Below are positions 1-12,015 of a stretch of DNA of 64,000 nucleotides, piece by piece. The notes below the pieces were generated by a model, which searched no databases, was not told the DNA's origin, and was given only the letters and a program-made list of their open reading frames with translations. The number at the start of each line of letters is the position of its first letter. Positions within the stretch are counted from its first letter, which is position 1. Source of the DNA: Capitella teleta (Eukaryota; Annelida; Polychaeta; Capitellidae); assembly GCA_000328365.1 (NCBI GenBank), contig KB292507.1:325280-389279 (forward strand), read 5' to 3'. The position numbers were made by a program, and so were the translations under genes.

Positions 1-355
1 ATGGGTTAGTCAATACATATACCAACCAGGTGGTTGGGTTGGGTTGGGTTTTTTTTTTTTTTTTTTTTTTTTAGGGGGGGGGGGGCGGGGGTATAATGGG
101 TAAATTTAAGTTTTGTTTTTAAAATGGAGTAAATACGTTTAACCAACTCTCTATAATTACATCATTTCTTTCCTTGCACTCTAATGCCCGAATCATATAG
201 CACTGAAAATTGCGGTTTAGTAGGACCGTTGATCAATTGTTCACTCACTTCAAAAGCAAAAGGCAGGAATGTGATACTGATCGGAAAGATCGAGAGAATG
301 TTAATTAAGCATTACAATTGTTATACGTGTAAATAATTGTTATTTAATATTGCAG
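1..355. other. Upstream flank of the first lectin-like gene
   Basis: No exon is recognisable here. By analogy with the downstream paralogue, a short signal-peptide exon ending in phase 1 should precede position 356, but I found no convincing one, so it probably lies before the window. The stretch holds a GGGTT tandem repeat, a poly-T run and a poly-G run near the left edge, then ordinary AT-rich DNA ending in a pyrimidine tract and the acceptor AG at 354-355. Confidence 0.5.
32..92. repeat. Simple repeats: (GGGTT)n, poly-T, poly-G
   Basis: Four or so units of GGGTT run directly into about 22 T and then a G-rich run. It superficially resembles a telomeric motif but is too short and interrupted; I read it as low-complexity sequence. 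Confidence 0.8.
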
Positions 356-3300
356 GATCGATGCCCATCCCACTACTGCCAAGGCATACTTACACGCACA
401 ATTATGAAGCGCACCAGGGCGCTGAGAGGGCTCTGCTCAGAGCCCCGATCCCGACGTCCTGTGCAAGAACCAAAAAAGGACAATACCCAATATGGATCAC
501 TCGCTTTGATGGATTGTACTCGGTTACTGGCATTGACATGTACACCAGATCTCCAGATTGGGTTTCAAGTTCGTATTTCAAGTTGTTGATCTGGGTCCTT
601 ATGTCACATAATACATTAGCCGTAGAAAAATCGTTCCGAAGCTAAATCTTTTGGAGAAATTCATAAATTTCGACATTCTAAATACAATGCCGTGATAAAC
701 TAATCCCCCAGAAATAAGTTTTTTGGGATGGTTGAAAACTTTTACCCGGAACACGACGTAGGGTACAACTTTGAATTGAATTTGAATTGAAAATTTATTT
801 TGCGGAAGTTCAGTAGTAACGTACATCGGTATAAACACAAATAATCAGTAATATAACACAATCAACAAAAGGCGATAGAAGCAAAATGCTCATGTATCAC
901 CAAAGTAACTAAACACGAAGAAACATTGCAAAAAAAAAAGAATCATTTCGATCATGTACAGAGGAAAATAGTGTAATTACCTCCAAAAAAAAATCAAAGG
1001 TAATCATCATTACAATTGAATATTAAGAATAGCTCCTTAGTTATATTCATTTGGTAATTGTTTTAAAAATCGTTAGATGAGTCAAGACATTAATGAAAAT
1101 GGATTGATAAAGTCATTGAATAGTTTTGGTAGAGAGTAAAATAGAGTCTTCTGTCGGTGTTGGAACCAAGTGTTTAGATTGTCAAGTTCAATATTAAAAT
1201 CAGCAGTCATTGTCTCAATGTGCCGTCCAGGCAGAAAAAAATATGTTAGTATCATCAGCATACTGGTAAATCATTAAAATATAGACCAAGAAAAATAGGG
1301 GACCGAAAATACTGCCCTGTGGGACTCCATTGGAACGAAGTTCTCTGATACTTAGATGGTTATTTAGAATTACACGCTGACCTCGACTGAAGAGATAACT
1401 ACGAATGAGATCAAAAGAAATCCTTCTTACATCATAAAATTCAAGCTTTTCAATAAAATTTCAAAATTACAGTGTCAAACGGTTTTTTAAGTCAAGAAAC
1501 AGCCCAAAAATATAACTTGCTTTGTCAAGCTCACTTGTACGTCTATTAACAGTGTCAGCAAGGGCCATTTCAGCTGAAAATGCTTTCCTGAAACCATACT
1601 GAGAAGGTGTAAAAGTTTTGTTAAGGTTCAAGAAATCAAATAATCTTTTGTCGAGAAGCCGTTCAAATATTTTGGAAAAGACTGGGAAAAGGATTTGATA
1701 ATGGATGATTTTACTTTAACCAGGTCTTGTCCTGAGGTGATAAAGCCTACCGGAGGTCATGCAATTCAACTTCCGGTTTGCTGTGCTGATTTTTGCAGAT
1801 AGGGGAATGGGTGACCCAGTTACATAACTGTTGCGCTGTTATTTCTGAATATACTTTCTGGTTTCTGCCATTTTACACCATCGTGTACATAATTTTTCCG
1901 CAATCTGATATCTAATTGTTGTCAGTGTAATACATGTAGTAACGTTTATCAAAATATCTCTTCATATCACCTTAATATTGTGGTAGATTATAAAATATGC
2001 TTACGACCGTTGAGAACACAGAACCAAATATGTAATTAAATTTAATTTCTGTATAGATCAATGATTCAATTATAGGCTTATAGAAACAATAAAATAATAT
2101 TTAGCAGATTATATAGTTCCAAAATGAATTTAAAATGAAATATTGAAAGCGAGCAAAATGGAGAGGAATCTAATGTCGTCTGCTGAATGAACGATTTCTA
2201 AGAAAACATTCGCCTGCGTTTCCATATACAAGAATTTGTGCGAATTTTAGAATTACGAGGCGGCTTCACTGGTTCCCTGGTCATAAATCATTGGTCATAT
2301 TATATAATGGCACACGCGCACACTGATTACAAGTGGTAATTTATTAACTGCTATTTATTGTAACATTCAGTCAACTGGTCGTATTCAGCAAATACTGTGA
2401 ATTCATTTTCACTCGCCTCGCATTGTGAGCCATCTTGGGAATTTCGAGTGATGTAAAATCGAGTGAAATTGATGTACCAAAATAGGGCCAATTGTATAAC
2501 ATGATAAAAGACCGAAAGTGGGTTTTTATTAATTTTGTTTATTCCATTATTATCGTCATTAAATAGTTCATATTGTTTTAAAATGAAAAAGACGATAAAA
2601 TTAATTCGAAATTTGCCTGTGTGGGTGCAAAGATAAGCAACTTTTTTGGTTTTGGAGAGGTCAGTTTTGACCGCTGAAAAACAGGCTTGGCCCCTCAGGC
2701 TATATATTGCTTGGCCACTCAGAGATCCATATATTTGATTTAATTGAAAAAATGCTGGGGGAAATTAATTTAGATCTTAATCTGATCTAATATAAAGAGA
2801 TTAGAATCTACCATTTGCACTAAAAAAATAGCTTTGGCACGTTTGGTCTTCGGAAGGACATAAAAACCCAGACTATGTATCCGGTGGTTTGATAAGCCCA
2901 CGACCAAAAGTAGAAAGCGTTGATACAGAAAGCTGGAATTTAACAGGGAAACAGGATAACCTCAACAAGTGAACGTTGTACAGCATTTTATTTATTCCCA
3001 ATTAATGCACGATTAAGCCACGGACATATCAAACGACTCTCGAATGTTTCGCTGCAACCTGGTATGATATATTACATTCGATTCCCATTGACACGCATAG
3101 GCCTAAACATGACATGAAGTAGCCGAGGCACAAAACTTATATTCACGGTACAATTTATGTCGATTAAGGCTACCAACACTGCATTTCAAAGCCCCTCCTC
3201 TCGCCTTTATTTACTCCACAGAGAATAAAGGTCAAATATTCCGAGTTTTCGTGACCAACCACTCATCCTTCCACGATGGTTTTAGTAACACGAGAACGTG

Positions 3301-4323
3301 GATACATTACGAGCACACAAGAAGGAATTTTTTTCACCTGCATTACAGAGTGTACGACGGAATCTACAAGTATGCGGATTCCAAAAATCTCAAGGATAAC
3401 TTTAATAAAGCGCAAACTGGCATATTTCTGGTTGTCCTGAGCCGGAGCAGGAAAATCCTTGCAGACATCTGTAGAGTAACAGTCTTTGGGAAACGACTAA
3501 CACGTCAGTGTTCATTTTTTAATTAAAGCTGAATCGGTTATCAATAATTCAAAATTCCAACCTCAGCGCCCAGGGGAACAAGATTGACTCTAAGAACAAA
3601 GAAAGAAAGGCAATACGCAAAGGACGAATACGTGTTCGAAAAGGTGAACTATGATCGAGCCTTTGTTGACAACATGAAAATTCCTCCTGATGTTGACTGG
3701 ACGCCGAATGAGTTATGTGCAAGAGCCACGTACAAATACCCCGTCCAACCTTGCATGGGTAAATAAAACTCGATTCCCAGACCAGGTGACTATTTATATC
3801 TCTGCAGATATCACGCCATCCGAACTGAGTGCAACTCAGACCGATAAAAAATCTTCCTCGTCTCTACCAAGCGATCAGGATGCGAATTCTGCCGCCTTCG
3901 CATTGGATCCTGATCCGCTTCGCTGTTCTATGACCAGATTTGACCGGAGGCCTTGGTGGAGAGCAGAATTTGCCGAAAAGATCCGCTTAGAGGTGATCTA
4001 CATAAACATACCGGATATGCCTATCCTTGAATTCGGTTGTAAGATGCTGTAGAATCTAGGCAAAATGATGTTGTATCGCTAGCATTTTTGTTATTGCAGT
4101 GGTGCATGGACTCAATTTTTACGTGTCGTCCAGTGCGAATGGTCAAGAGAAGTTGTGTAGTACTGTAGACATCTCTGATGAGAGTATGCTGTGCCTCACC
4201 AAGAGGGTGATCTGCTGGCCGAAACACCACGGCACCTTCATCACAGTGCGTCCACACATATTTATGGGCCACGCCAGGATGAAGATTTGCCGTATGTCCA
4301 TGGTCGGAAATTACATAAAGTGA
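356..4323 (+). CDS. Secreted double F5/8C (F-type lectin-like) domain protein, copy 1, 5'-partial
   Basis: Spliced exons: 356-568, 3222-3503, 3567-3758, 3808-4038, 4100-4323 (stop TGA). All internal junctions are phase 1, and the exons keep one frame. Exons 1+2 form a first jelly-roll domain: PIWITRFDGLYSV..DMYTR matches the 'PWW-V-L..Y.V..V.I.NR' core of F5/8 type C/F-type lectin domains, and the FVTN start and ADICRVTVFGKR end match the closing strands. Exons 4+5 form a second: RRPWWRAEFAEKIRLEVIYI, then FYVSSS...GTFITV...MKICRMSMVG. Exon 3 encodes a linker. Such domains bind glycans or phospholipids outside the cell; the ligand here is unknown, and I cannot place the fucose-binding His/Arg/Asp set. 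The first exon (signal peptide) is missing from the window. The 2.65-kb intron 1 contains a LINE. The donor at 569 is the least certain junction. It is a tandem paralogue of the gene at 6289-8308. Confidence 0.72.
772..1725 (-). mobile_element. LINE fragment with reverse-transcriptase domain (minus strand)
   Basis: Read on the minus strand, 1725 to about 1240 gives degenerate but clear RT motifs: FSKIFERLLDKRLFDFL, PSQYGFRKAFSAEMAL, LDLKKPFDTV, NGVPQGSIFGPLFF and YQYADDTN (the catalytic YADD at about 1249-1265). The order and wording are those of CR1/L2/Jockey-type non-LTR retrotransposons. The lower-coordinate end shows AATTG/AATTTG short repeats (about 772-800) that look like the 3' tail. 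It is 5'-truncated, with several frame breaks in the RT. It lies inside intron 1 of the lectin-like gene, opposite to it. Confidence 0.75.
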
Positions 4324-4615
4324 AGTCAGTGATAGATACAGCTGTTAACGCCTGAAATGCTCTGAAAGCACGGAGTATGGGTATACATGTAGTGAGTCAT
4401 CCGTTGTCTCTAGAAGCTATTTGCATCTCAATCATAATTTTTTGTAACAAATGGAAGGAACGTAAACACAGGAAGGAACGGGTGTTTTGTGGGGATTGGA
4501 TTATTGTTCTTTGGTAAAGAGGCAGTGTGGTAATTGGCTAATTAAGTTCTGGGCCGTTGAAATTACCGGATTTGTATCTTCTGAGCCGATTATGCTTGGG
4601 TTTGTGTTTGTCGTT

Positions 4616-4735
4616 TGTTCGTTTGTTTGTTTGTTTGTTTTTTTTCTTTTTTTTTTCTTTGTTTTTTTTTTGTTTTTTTTGGGGGGGGGGAGAGGGGGGG
4701 TGGGGGAGGGGTTCTTCTTCTTTTTGTGTGTGTGT
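4616..4735. repeat. Low-complexity (GTTT)n / T-rich / G-rich tract
   Basis: GTTTGTTT repeats pass into T-rich and then G-rich runs broken by A and T. Open reading frames across it are artefacts of composition. Confidence 0.85.
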
Positions 4736-5370
4736 TTACGGGTGTCTTTTATTGTTGCAGTTTTTATGTTTCAAACATATTTTGATCGTCTCGTGTTGAA
4801 TTCACTCAATAAATATTTCATGTCTTACAAAGTAGCGTCAGGATTATCATTCATTGATTACCGGTGACCAAAATTGAAATGACCTTAATAAATATGTATA
4901 GTGATAAGTATTATTTTAACTCGTTAGCACTTAAAACTTTGGAATTGAAATTCCACAGACTGTTTAATTTCCGGGGTTTCAGAGGGCTGCGTTTCCATGG
5001 TAACAAGTCCGGAAATAACTATGCACAAAATTAATACATATCAAGATGAGATGTCTACGGGGTAAGCAACCTTTATGTGACTTCAATTTACTATTCGTGT
5101 ACACATAATAATTAAATGATGATCATCATAATAATATTATTATTCTATATAATTATGAATTGATAATTACGTCAAATGTATGTACACGTATATACTGCAG
5201 TGTTGATTATATTATCCTCAAATTTTAGCAATAAAACAATGTTTATGAGATTTCAGTTTCTTATAAACTCCTGTGTGCAATTTCAACAATTATTACTATA
5301 GCATGATATAATGGTAATTTGAATGTTTTTGTCCACAAAAGCTCGTGCAATATCCCCAAAATAATTTCAT

Positions 5371-5790
5371 ATCATTTCATTTCATTTATTACATTTAAAA
5401 CGCATTTTCAGCAATATCAAAGAACATTCAAATGCGCTGTACAAACAGAGATAAAAAGGAAAATCATTAAATACTAGAAAATGCAATGTTAAAATAGTAA
5501 GTCTTAAGTTGGGCTTTAAAAGCATCAAGCGATTGCTGGTTCTGTAGGTTGGAAGGTAATCGGTTCCAAAGGATGGGTGCTTGATGGGCGAATGTTCGGT
5601 AGCCATTGATAGAAAATACATAAGTAATCCAGTTTACAAGAAGCTCCGCATTCCCGATGAAGGTGTAAATCACGGTAAACGATGGAGTCACTGGTCAGCG
5701 CAACCGCAAGGTGCTGCTGATTCACTCAATGTCTCTAATCTGGGCAAATTTGGTGTCAATGGATTCTTTTTTGGAAGCAGGTTCATATGA
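5371..5790 (-). mobile_element. LINE 3' end (minus strand)
   Basis: The minus-strand translation of 5691-5467 reads ...YRTFAHQAPILWNRLPSNLQ..SLDAFKAQLKTYYF, the typical C-terminal tail of CR1/L2/Rex-like ORF2 proteins ('AP.LWN.LP...R...SL..FK..LK.YLF'). Beyond its stop the lower-coordinate end carries ATTTC short repeats (about 5376-5400), as at a LINE 3' terminus. Only the last few hundred bases remain, so the copy is severely 5'-truncated. Confidence 0.75.
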
Positions 5791-6288
5791 TGCACAAACC
5801 TGCGCTTTAGGGTCCCTTGTGACACATATAATTCACGCAAAAGTGTGAAAATCAGGAGACTATTTTGAATTGAACTCCTTCCTGTGCGTTGCCATGGTTG
5901 CATGTAATTTTATGTTATAATTACAAACATAATTACCGTCTAAAATTTGATTAACTCATATTGTCGATTCTTAAACTTAATTATACTGAGTACTTTTAAA
6001 TAATCCAGAAATGCCACATTTACACCGCTGCAACATCCTCGCACTTTCCGTTCAACTGTGAGCATAATAATGAAGTTTACATAAAAGACACAGTAGTTTA
6101 GATAAGAGGCTACTGCAAGTATAAATGATAATTATTTTATAATTATTTTAGGATATGTACTGGTAGAGCTAGTTCAGATGAAAGAGCATTTTTGTAGCAC
6201 AGTATGTCACAAAGAAAATAATATCCAGTACATGTGAATAAATCGTTGAATATAATTATACATTTGTAAGGTTTTCCTTTCAGTCATA

Positions 6289-8308
6289 ATGTGGATCTCA
6301 ATTATTCTACTCAAGAAGGCATGGGGCGGTGAGCAATTTGTGTTTGTAAAAGTATGATTAATTGCAAACTTATGTTCTTAACAATTTATTTTATTGAATG
6401 CATGAATACTAACTCAACATTGCAGGTGACTTGGGCTTCATACCATTGCTGCCTGATCACACGTTTTCGCACCAAAGTCGAGATGGCGAACGCTCCCCGA
6501 AACGAGCGCTTATAAAAGCGCCACTGCCGATGTCCTGTGCCCCAACCCCCGGCAATAGATTCCCGATATGGATGACTCGCTTTGATGGATTGTACGAAGT
6601 ACATGGCGTCGAAATGTACACAAGGAGTTTTAAAAAAGGAGGAGGTACATTAGTATGGTGTCTCTTTTTTCAAATGTACAACTATACACAATTATAATAT
6701 ATTATCTCTGTAGTCTCGTGACACTAAAGTCCCATCCCCCTCCAAAACAGAAATATACCCCCCCCCTTCCAAGTTGACTGCATATGCGGCTGGTCACTGC
6801 ACTATGGGTGCTGCAATGTGTTGCGGTGATGAACAATGCGAGATTTTCACTTTTTCTGCTCATTGTTCAAGCACTTCAAATTCAAAATCTTCTGCTGTTC
6901 AAAAATACCTTCTGGCAAATAAAGATTAATAATTTTATTTATTTGATGTAAGAAAGGAGAGCCAGAGAAGAAAAAATATATATAATTATCTTCTACAGAG
7001 GACACCGTCATGAGATTATTCGTGTCCAACAGTTCAAATTATTATGAGCACTTCAAGGAGAAAACTCCGTGGCTGAAGTACCAGCATATAGGTGCCAGGT
7101 ACACACACCTCCAGTTCATGCAATCATTCGGAAATCAACAATCCAGAAATATGAAAAACTTCGAGCGAAATTTTAGGAATCCAATCGGAATGTATCTGGT
7201 TGTCATCAGCCTAAGCCAAAAACACACGGCTGAAATTTGTAAAGTTACCGTCTACGGGAAGAGACACGAAAGTAAGTAATAATTTCACGTGCCACGCGGT
7301 TTTCGCCCTAAATGCATAATTATATGCATGCATGTACACATACTAGCAGTTGTAATACATACTTGTAATAATTATATTTGTATATACCAAAAAAAGTCAA
7401 TTTTCTCGAAAATTGAATCGATATTCATAGATTCAGGATAATTACAAATTACTTTATTTATAATTAATGCTACAATCTTTTGTGATTAAAGCACTCAATA
7501 TTGCACCTTACATATAATATCCTCAGTTCCGCACTGGTATAAACAATCACCGAAAGATACCAATCGTTTCGAAAAGGACGCCAAGACAGCCTACGACGTT
7601 GAGATTGGACGCGTTGCTCCTAACGTCGATTGGTTGCCTAACGAGTTCTGCGCCAGACCCTACTACGAATTTCCAGTCAAGCCTTGCATAGGTATGTCGA
7701 TTGTGCAATACCTGCATGCCTAATGTTACTCATATATTATGCACTCTAGATATCACTCCATCACAAGGACAGGCCACTCAGACTGATGTTAAGCCTAACG
7801 AGAATCCGGAAGACTTTGCCGCTGGCCTGGCATTGGATCCAGATCCCCTTCGTTGTTCCTTGACCAGATGGGACAAGAATCCTTGGTGGAGAGTTGAGTT
7901 CCCAGAGGAAATCCGCCTTGAAGTTATATATATCGGTTTACCAGATATGCCTGCTCATTTATTCGGTTGTGAGTATATAATGGCATTGATTATATACCAC
8001 AGGCGTACTGTTCTTTCTCTGCAGCGATTAATATTATGAAATTCTTTGTTTCGTCAAAAGCCGAGAATAAACACAACAACAAAATAGAGAAACTATGCGG
8101 GCAGCTGAAATTTGATACACTTGACAGCAGCTTGACGTGTGTCACAAAGCGATTAGCGTGCTGGCCAAAACGCGTCGGTACTTTTCTCACAGTACGTGTG
8201 GTCAGTGATGTTGATAGCAATGAGACCCGTTTGAAAATTTGTTCCATCAAGACAATTGGCGCTTACACCAAAGCCGCAAAGAAATCTTTTCTCTCTACCC
8301 TTGGTTAG
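6289..8308 (+). CDS. Secreted double F5/8C (F-type lectin-like) domain protein, copy 2
   Basis: Exons 6289-6328, 6426-6644, 6999-7271, 7527-7691, 7750-7968, 8025-8308 (TAG) join into 399 codons plus stop; every intron is phase 1. Exon 1 gives MWISIILLKKAWG, a short hydrophobic leader. Exons 2+3 make domain 1 (RFPIWMTRFDGLYEV..EMYTR; LFVSNSS; YLVVISLSQKHTAEICKVTVYGKR). Exon 4 is a linker with a conserved VDWLPNEFCARP..PVKPC stretch. Exons 5+6 make domain 2 (KNPWWRVEFPEEIRLEVIYI; FFVSSK; GTFLTVRV; LKICSIKTIG). The same exon plan and conserved Cys and Trp positions as copy 1 show tandem duplication. The family (F5/8C, F-type lectin) acts outside the cell in carbohydrate or membrane binding; specificity is not readable here. 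An acceptor-like CAG at 6281-6283 means the start exon may continue upstream, so the start is the weak point. Confidence 0.8.
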
Positions 8309-10517
8309 AGCAGCACACTCTTTTAAGGTCACCATCAACAGCCAAATAACTGCATGCCCAATAAACGTATGAAAACAAATAGGAATAATGTGAAATTCTC
8401 GGAATCGAGACAAATGAGCGATGTTTCTTCAATTCTACCATTTGTCAGGTTTAAGTCAGTCGTGTTATACTGCCTTCACTATGATCTTAGACACATGGGC
8501 CATCCTCTTAGATGCCCGCGTCTTAAATCTCCAGGGAACATTCAAATGGTGCAACGTGTGGCCTCATCGGGGTTGATAGACGGCCAGCAGCCAGGGACTG
8601 CGCTTTTGAGCAGAGGCTTATTTGCTGCCCTGGAGCCATACATCTCAGACAGGAAAGGCATCTGCACGCATAAATTGGGTCAAAAAGTAATTGATCCATT
8701 ATCTACCAAATTTGGGAGAGAGGATTGACTGGTCAATCGGGGTCAAATGTAATGTATTATAGTTATCGCAGGTGTGGTTTAATTATAATGTTATAAAGCA
8801 TGCTTGTTTGGATTTATATTTTTTAAAGTTTATATAAGAACTTATTTCGTTTCTTTTTACCGTCTGCTTTAAGATACTAAGTGTTAGCTATACACGATTT
8901 GAGTGTTCCAAGCATGCTTGTAATGCCCTGAACCATGCATGTATTTGCTTATATGAAGAATCCAGTATACTCATGTATATGATGCTGAAACATGAACGGA
9001 ATAGACATTCAATTAAATACCCGTACTGAATTCTCATGGCGAATTGTCTTTATTTTCAAGTAACACGTACAGAATGCCATCTGCATATTCCCTGAGATCG
9101 CCGCTGACCAATAGGCTCCACGTACTGAGTCTTTCGCTGAAGCTTCCTCTAAAGAAGCTGCAATTCACTGACACTATCCTGTCAAATCTACCCTTCGGTT
9201 TAGATGCACGAATACAAAGAACTGCTTATTGGCACCCGGGGCAGCTGTAGATTATTCTCCCTCAGTCCAATAAGAAGAAGAAAAAAATCGTTCACTCTCA
9301 AATTCCTCTAATTCGACAAAATACTCCCTCAATCGCATTACCTTCATTCCACCCATCCAAGCCGTATTCAAGGCTTGAGTTCTCATCGATCATCACCATG
9401 TCCACGCTCAGTGGATTGCCAATTCGTTTCTAGTATTTTTGTGACAAATCATGCTATTTGTACCACATAGTCCAGACTGATACCATGCTGGAGGTCTCCA
9501 TCCGTCCTTGATCCGGATTTTAATGCTGATCCTAATCCGCGGATATCGAATTCAGAACAGACACCTGGGACACACATTGTGGGCTTATTGGTTGAATGAG
9601 ATATAGAGATTCCATCGCTGATGGCAGCCACATGCAGGCACGTGGGAACCCTATGGCCAGTAATGCTTACGGTTTTTACTCTGATGTGGCATGCGATCCG
9701 GTTCTTTCACAAAGAGCTTTAGTTCTGGTAGGCAATTGCCTTTCGATGCAGCTTCCTCGGTGATCAGCCTCGTTAACTTACTCCTTCAATATTGTTAAAG
9801 ATAGCAGATTGCATCATTCAACTATCGCATAGCAATTGAGTCTAAATTTAGCCCAAAGCCAAGCATAATATGTGTATACAATTCAGATTGCCAATATTGA
9901 ATTGAAACCGATTTGATATCACAGCACCCTTCAGTCAATGGACAAATCAAATCAATACGCATGGTCCTAGTCATAGTAGTACATGTGCATATACGTAATA
10001 CATGAACACAAAACCAATAATATCCAGCACTTATTGAGAGACAGAGAAATTGAATGAATGACAATTATGGGGGACTCATAGACAATATAGCTGTTGCATT
10101 GTAGCTAGTATACAGCTGGATGATGAATTAGGCAATAGCCCATATCGATTGAGCATTACTGTCTGTCAATGTCATCTCACATTGACTGTGTCTTCTCAAA
10201 GCATCACATGGAATGGGTCAATGCTGTACATTATAACATGATGGCATTGACAACTGCGTAGTTGCTTTGATATGGAAATTTAGAATATAATTATAATTGC
10301 AATGAAATAATAAAAAATCAACGATGCGTGAAATGTTCTAACTCTCAAGGCACGTGTTCACTTGAAAACTGTAAAATGAAACGGAGAAATTGGTTACGTT
10401 TGATATGATAATATAATTCAGTTTGACATGAACACATTTTATTCCGAATTTTGGGTTGACATATATGATTCACGACACACATATTATGAAAACAAGTGAC
10501 ATATTGAAGGCATTGGT
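8309..10517. other. Intergenic region, no gene recognised
   Basis: Several 60-125 codon open frames occur on both strands (for example 8354-8728 plus, 9449-9631 minus), but none has flanking splice signals, a family motif or a neighbour that would support it. The DNA is AT-rich apart from a more GC-balanced patch at about 8500-8700. I see no clear repeat structure. Confidence 0.5.
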
Positions 10518-10826
10518 TTAAAGTCGCCACGAATCGGCGTTCTCATTCGCGGTCAGTGTCTCGGCTTCATAGTCTTTGCCTGGCCCGTAGAGCGAGTGGA
10601 GGGTGAGGCCCTCGCGACCCACCTTCACCGCCCAGAGGCACCATACCACACCAATCAGGATACACAGCAATCCAAGACAGCAAAAGGTTCCTCCCAGAAT
10701 GGTCCACAACGGAGAATCAGATCCGAGAGAGATCATGAGAAATATCCCGCCAGACACAAAGGCTACCAGTCCGAAGCCGATTTCTGCTACTTGCCACTTA
10801 TATGGGAAGTTTCTGCACCACATCAT
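10518..10826 (-). CDS. Small two-pass membrane protein, unrecognised
   Basis: Minus-strand frame of 102 codons from the Met pair at 10826/10823; the same frame stays open to 10943, so the start is a choice. I prefer 10826 because the upstream part is basic and low in hydrophobic residues, while the protein proper begins just before the first membrane span. Two segments look membrane-spanning: residues about 13-35 (VAEIGFGLVAFVSGGIFLMI) and about 41-66 (WTILGGTFCCLGLLCILIGV and following). A polar, acidic C-terminal tail of about 35 residues contains a YGPGKDYEAE stretch. The layout resembles small TMEM proteins, but I cannot name the family. No intron is evident. Confidence 0.5.
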   Translation of the reverse strand: MMWCRNFPYKWQVAEIGFGLVAFVSGGIFLMISLGSDSPLWTILGGTFCCLGLLCILIGVVWCLWAVKVGREGLTLHSLYGPGKDYEAETLTANENADSWRL

Positions 10827-11860
10827 CCTGTTTAAATGTTCATTTGAGGGAGTGACAGCCCCTTGGGGCCTTTTAAAAGAAACCCGTTTGAAGGCAGCTA
10901 ATGCTGGCGAGCGGAGCTGAAAATGCGTCTGCGTCCATCTCACGCGGAGAGTTACTGCGACTCAGAGTCTCCTCAACCCCCTCCCCGCTGTCCCCGCTGT
11001 TTGGCGCAATCAGCCGCGAAGCAGCACTCGTCAATTGCGAGCCAAGACGAGCGCAGATCCCTGTGAATCCCCTCTCTCAACAAAGCGTCAAGCGCAGATG
11101 CTGAGAAGAGGCCGCGAGAAGAACCCTGGCTGACACGGAGCGATCCAGAAAACATGGATAACTATGTTATGCAAATATGACTGCAATGGCACAAGTCTCT
11201 GACAGACAGTGTACTCATCCCGGTGGACTGACACCTGAGATAGGAATCCTTTCCTTCTGTCGTGTATTGTCATATAGGGGGATATCTACATATATGTTGC
11301 AATGAATCTCTTTCAGGGTCTTATATTGGCGCGAGGTCATCGTAGGGATAAATCACAGGCAGGGCAAGAAAAGGAAAAACGTGGGATGAAGGCGAATGGC
11401 CAATCGCATGATTGAAATCATTTATCACACGACGTTCTTCCATCTCCCTTGCTTGTTGCAAATTACAATGCTGTTTACATGTGTCTTAATCGTGTGTATG
11501 CAGGTGCAGCATTCGAGGACCCCTGGCATAGCTCAAGATATTGATAAACTCTCAATGTTTTTGCTTCTTCACACCTCGTTGCTGAAGTGCGACCATGTGG
11601 CGTTAACGGCTGAGCAAATTCAACTGCGACACATTTTGCCCAAGTGCCTTCAAAAGCAGCAAAACAACCGACTTCAATGCATTTCACGTAGTTGGCGATT
11701 TCTAAGAAAAGGTGACCAAATAGAGCTGTTATCTCAACGTTTATATAAGACACATCATTCTATACTTCTACCGACAAATTTCTGTGATTATCTGCTACCG
11801 ATAGCTGCTTCCTGTACCCAAAGAAAGGCACCAATCACTTGAACAGACAAAAGAGACGAA
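10827..11860. other. Intergenic region between divergent small genes
   Basis: The minus-strand membrane-protein gene and the plus-strand secreted-peptide exon face away from each other, so both promoters probably lie here. A 148-codon frame at 11396-11842 (plus) and overlapping minus frames show no family features. GC content is higher at about 10860-11120 than elsewhere. Confidence 0.4.
11742..11749 (+). promoter_or_regulatory. TATA-box-like element
   Basis: TATATAAG, 112 bases upstream of the ATG of the secreted-peptide exon at 11861. The sequence match is good, but such octamers also occur by chance in AT-rich DNA. Confidence 0.3.
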
Positions 11861-12015
11861 ATGAATCCTCGTTGCCTCGCTGTCGTTCTATTCATCGTCA
11901 TCACATCGTTAAATTCTGTCGTGGAATGTAAACCAAGCCCAAGAATGGAAAAAAGATCGGCCGAACTGCCGAACAATGAGTTTCCAAACTCAAGTACTCA
12001 ACCAAAACATAGCGA
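11861..12015 (+). CDS. First exon of a putative secreted protein
   Basis: ATG at 11861 opens MNPRCLAVVLFIVITSLNSV, then VECKPSPRMEKRSAELPNN and a polar S/T/N-rich stretch, closing at AGCGAG followed by a GTCAGT donor (12016). The N-terminus is a convincing signal peptide, with probable cleavage near VEC/K. An EKR basic site follows about ten residues later, as in propeptide- or neuropeptide-like precursors. The exon ends in phase 0. The exon at 14288 (C1q-like) also opens in phase 0, so the two could belong to one gene, but the 2.3-kb gap and lack of intermediate evidence make this a guess. Confidence 0.45.

Larger units (their letters stand above)
4324..6288. other. Intergenic region between the two lectin-like genes
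   Basis: It holds the low-complexity tract at 4616-4735 and a LINE 3' end at 5371-5790. The rest is AT-rich DNA without recognisable exons. An acceptor-like pyrimidine tract plus CAG sits at about 6271-6283, just before the start codon of the next gene, so a 5' untranslated exon may lie in this interval. Confidence 0.6.

Noticed and set aside
32-92. Telomere-like GGGTT repeat
   Set aside because: Only about four units followed by poly-T and poly-G; internal position and low complexity argue against a telomere.
8354-8728. 124-codon open frame as a gene
   Set aside because: No homology features, no splice context, unremarkable composition.
11396-11842. 148-codon open frame as a gene
   Set aside because: No recognisable domain; the stretch is more likely promoter or 5' flank of the secreted-peptide exon.
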